A stretch of 64,000 nt of DNA from Mycolicibacter sp. MU0083 (GTDB lineage Bacteria; Actinomycetota; Actinomycetes; Mycobacteriales; Mycobacteriaceae): assembly GCF_963378075.1 (NCBI RefSeq), contig NZ_OY726394.1, positions 2,852,001 through 2,916,000 on the forward strand, given 5' to 3'. Position numbers and translations under genes: made by a program. Every line of letters begins with the position of its first letter. Position 1 is the stretch's first letter. Below, piece by piece: positions 63,724 to 64,000 of the stretch. The notes beneath the pieces were generated by a model. That model saw nothing but the letters and a program-made list of their open reading frames with translations, was not told the origin of the DNA and ran no database searches.

Positions 63724-64000
63724 GTGCGCGCCGTGCTGATTGTGAACCCCAATGCCACATCCACCACCGCCGCGGGCCGGGACCTGCTGGCCCACGCACT
63801 CAAGAGCCGGCTCGATCTGACCGTGGTGCACACCGACTACCGCGGCCACGCCATCGAGATCAGTCAGGCCGCATGCCGGGACGGGGTCGACCTGGTGATC
63901 GCGCACGGCGGCGACGGCACGGTGCACGGGGTCGTCAACGGCCTGCTCGGGGCTCCCGGTTCACCGCCGCCCGCGCATCTGCCGGCGGTGGCCGTGGTTC
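63724..64000 (+). CDS. Diacylglycerol kinase-like protein, 5' part (runs off window)
   Basis: The first 92 codons of a lipid kinase gene (Rv3218 position). It starts VRAVLIVNPNATSTTAAGRD, the typical NPxA nucleotide loop, and contains LVIAHGGDGTVHGVVNGL, the GGDGT motif that binds ATP in DagK/YegS-type kinases. The frame is still open at the window edge, so the 3' part is missing. Predicted to phosphorylate diacylglycerol or a related lipid alcohol. Confidence 0.9.
   Translation, partial: MRAVLIVNPNATSTTAAGRDLLAHALKSRLDLTVVHTDYRGHAIEISQAACRDGVDLVIAHGGDGTVHGVVNGLLGAPGSPPPAHLPAVAVV

Overview
The window is high-GC, gene-dense DNA from a member of the Mycobacteriaceae that is not of the M. tuberculosis complex. 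The evidence is gene content and order. From about 32 kb to the right edge the genes follow the M. tuberculosis series Rv3193c to Rv3218 almost one for one, including whiB7, uvrD2, mrx1, nudC, adnAB, lipV, moeZ, rhlE, a ParA-like ATPase, gpm2 and entC. The left edge is the 3' end of nuoN (Rv3158). GTG starts, ATGA stop/start overlaps, leaderless TANNNT promoters and F420-type enzymes also fit. Species cannot be fixed from the sequence alone.

Left accessory part (1.5-17.3 kb). After nuoN come a crotonase, a Gfo/Idh/MocA oxidoreductase and LmbE-type deacetylase behind a TetR gene, and a divergent phosphotransferase plus partner (the Rv3167c-Rv3169 arrangement). A catabolic-looking set follows: F420-type luciferase-like enzyme, alpha/beta hydrolase, quinone-oxidoreductase-like MDR, SnoaL/NTF2-like protein, a steroid 5-alpha-reductase homologue, and a Baeyer-Villiger-type flavin monooxygenase co-transcribed with a TetR regulator. 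A 23-bp palindrome sits in front of the monooxygenase gene. A HigBA-type toxin-antitoxin pair, an AtoE-type short-chain fatty acid transporter, a lipoprotein and the initiator tRNA close this part.

MCE operon (17.8-32.1 kb). One co-directional run of about 14 kb encodes a 77-aa membrane protein, two YrbE/MlaE permeases, MceA to MceF, two Mce-associated proteins, a secreted DUF3298-like protein, a 59-aa membrane protein, two MpaB/DUF2236-family proteins (one lacking an expected histidine), and a 410-aa regulator with two TetR units, the architecture of Mce3R. This is a self-contained lipid or sterol uptake module with built-in oxygenases and regulator. It is the most interesting system in the window.

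Conserved right part (32-64 kb). This holds a UPF0182 giant membrane protein, a PDZ-Lon-like membrane protease, a zincin-like protein beside an orphan E1-like cyclodehydratase homologue, an ABC1 kinase-like protein, and whiB7 with its complete attenuation leader (promoter, 34-codon upstream ORF, intrinsic terminator). Then come UvrD2, Mrx1, NudC, a K+ channel, the AdnA-AdnB end-resection machine, lipase, alkyltransferase-like protein, MoeZ, a metzincin-motif DUF3152 protein, TetR, DUF3107, MiaE-like protein, RhlE with a structured leader, a membrane beta-propeller-like protein, a 56-bp tandem repeat, ParA-like protein, Gpm2, EntC, a small membrane protein, and the start of a diacylglycerol kinase-like gene cut by the window edge.
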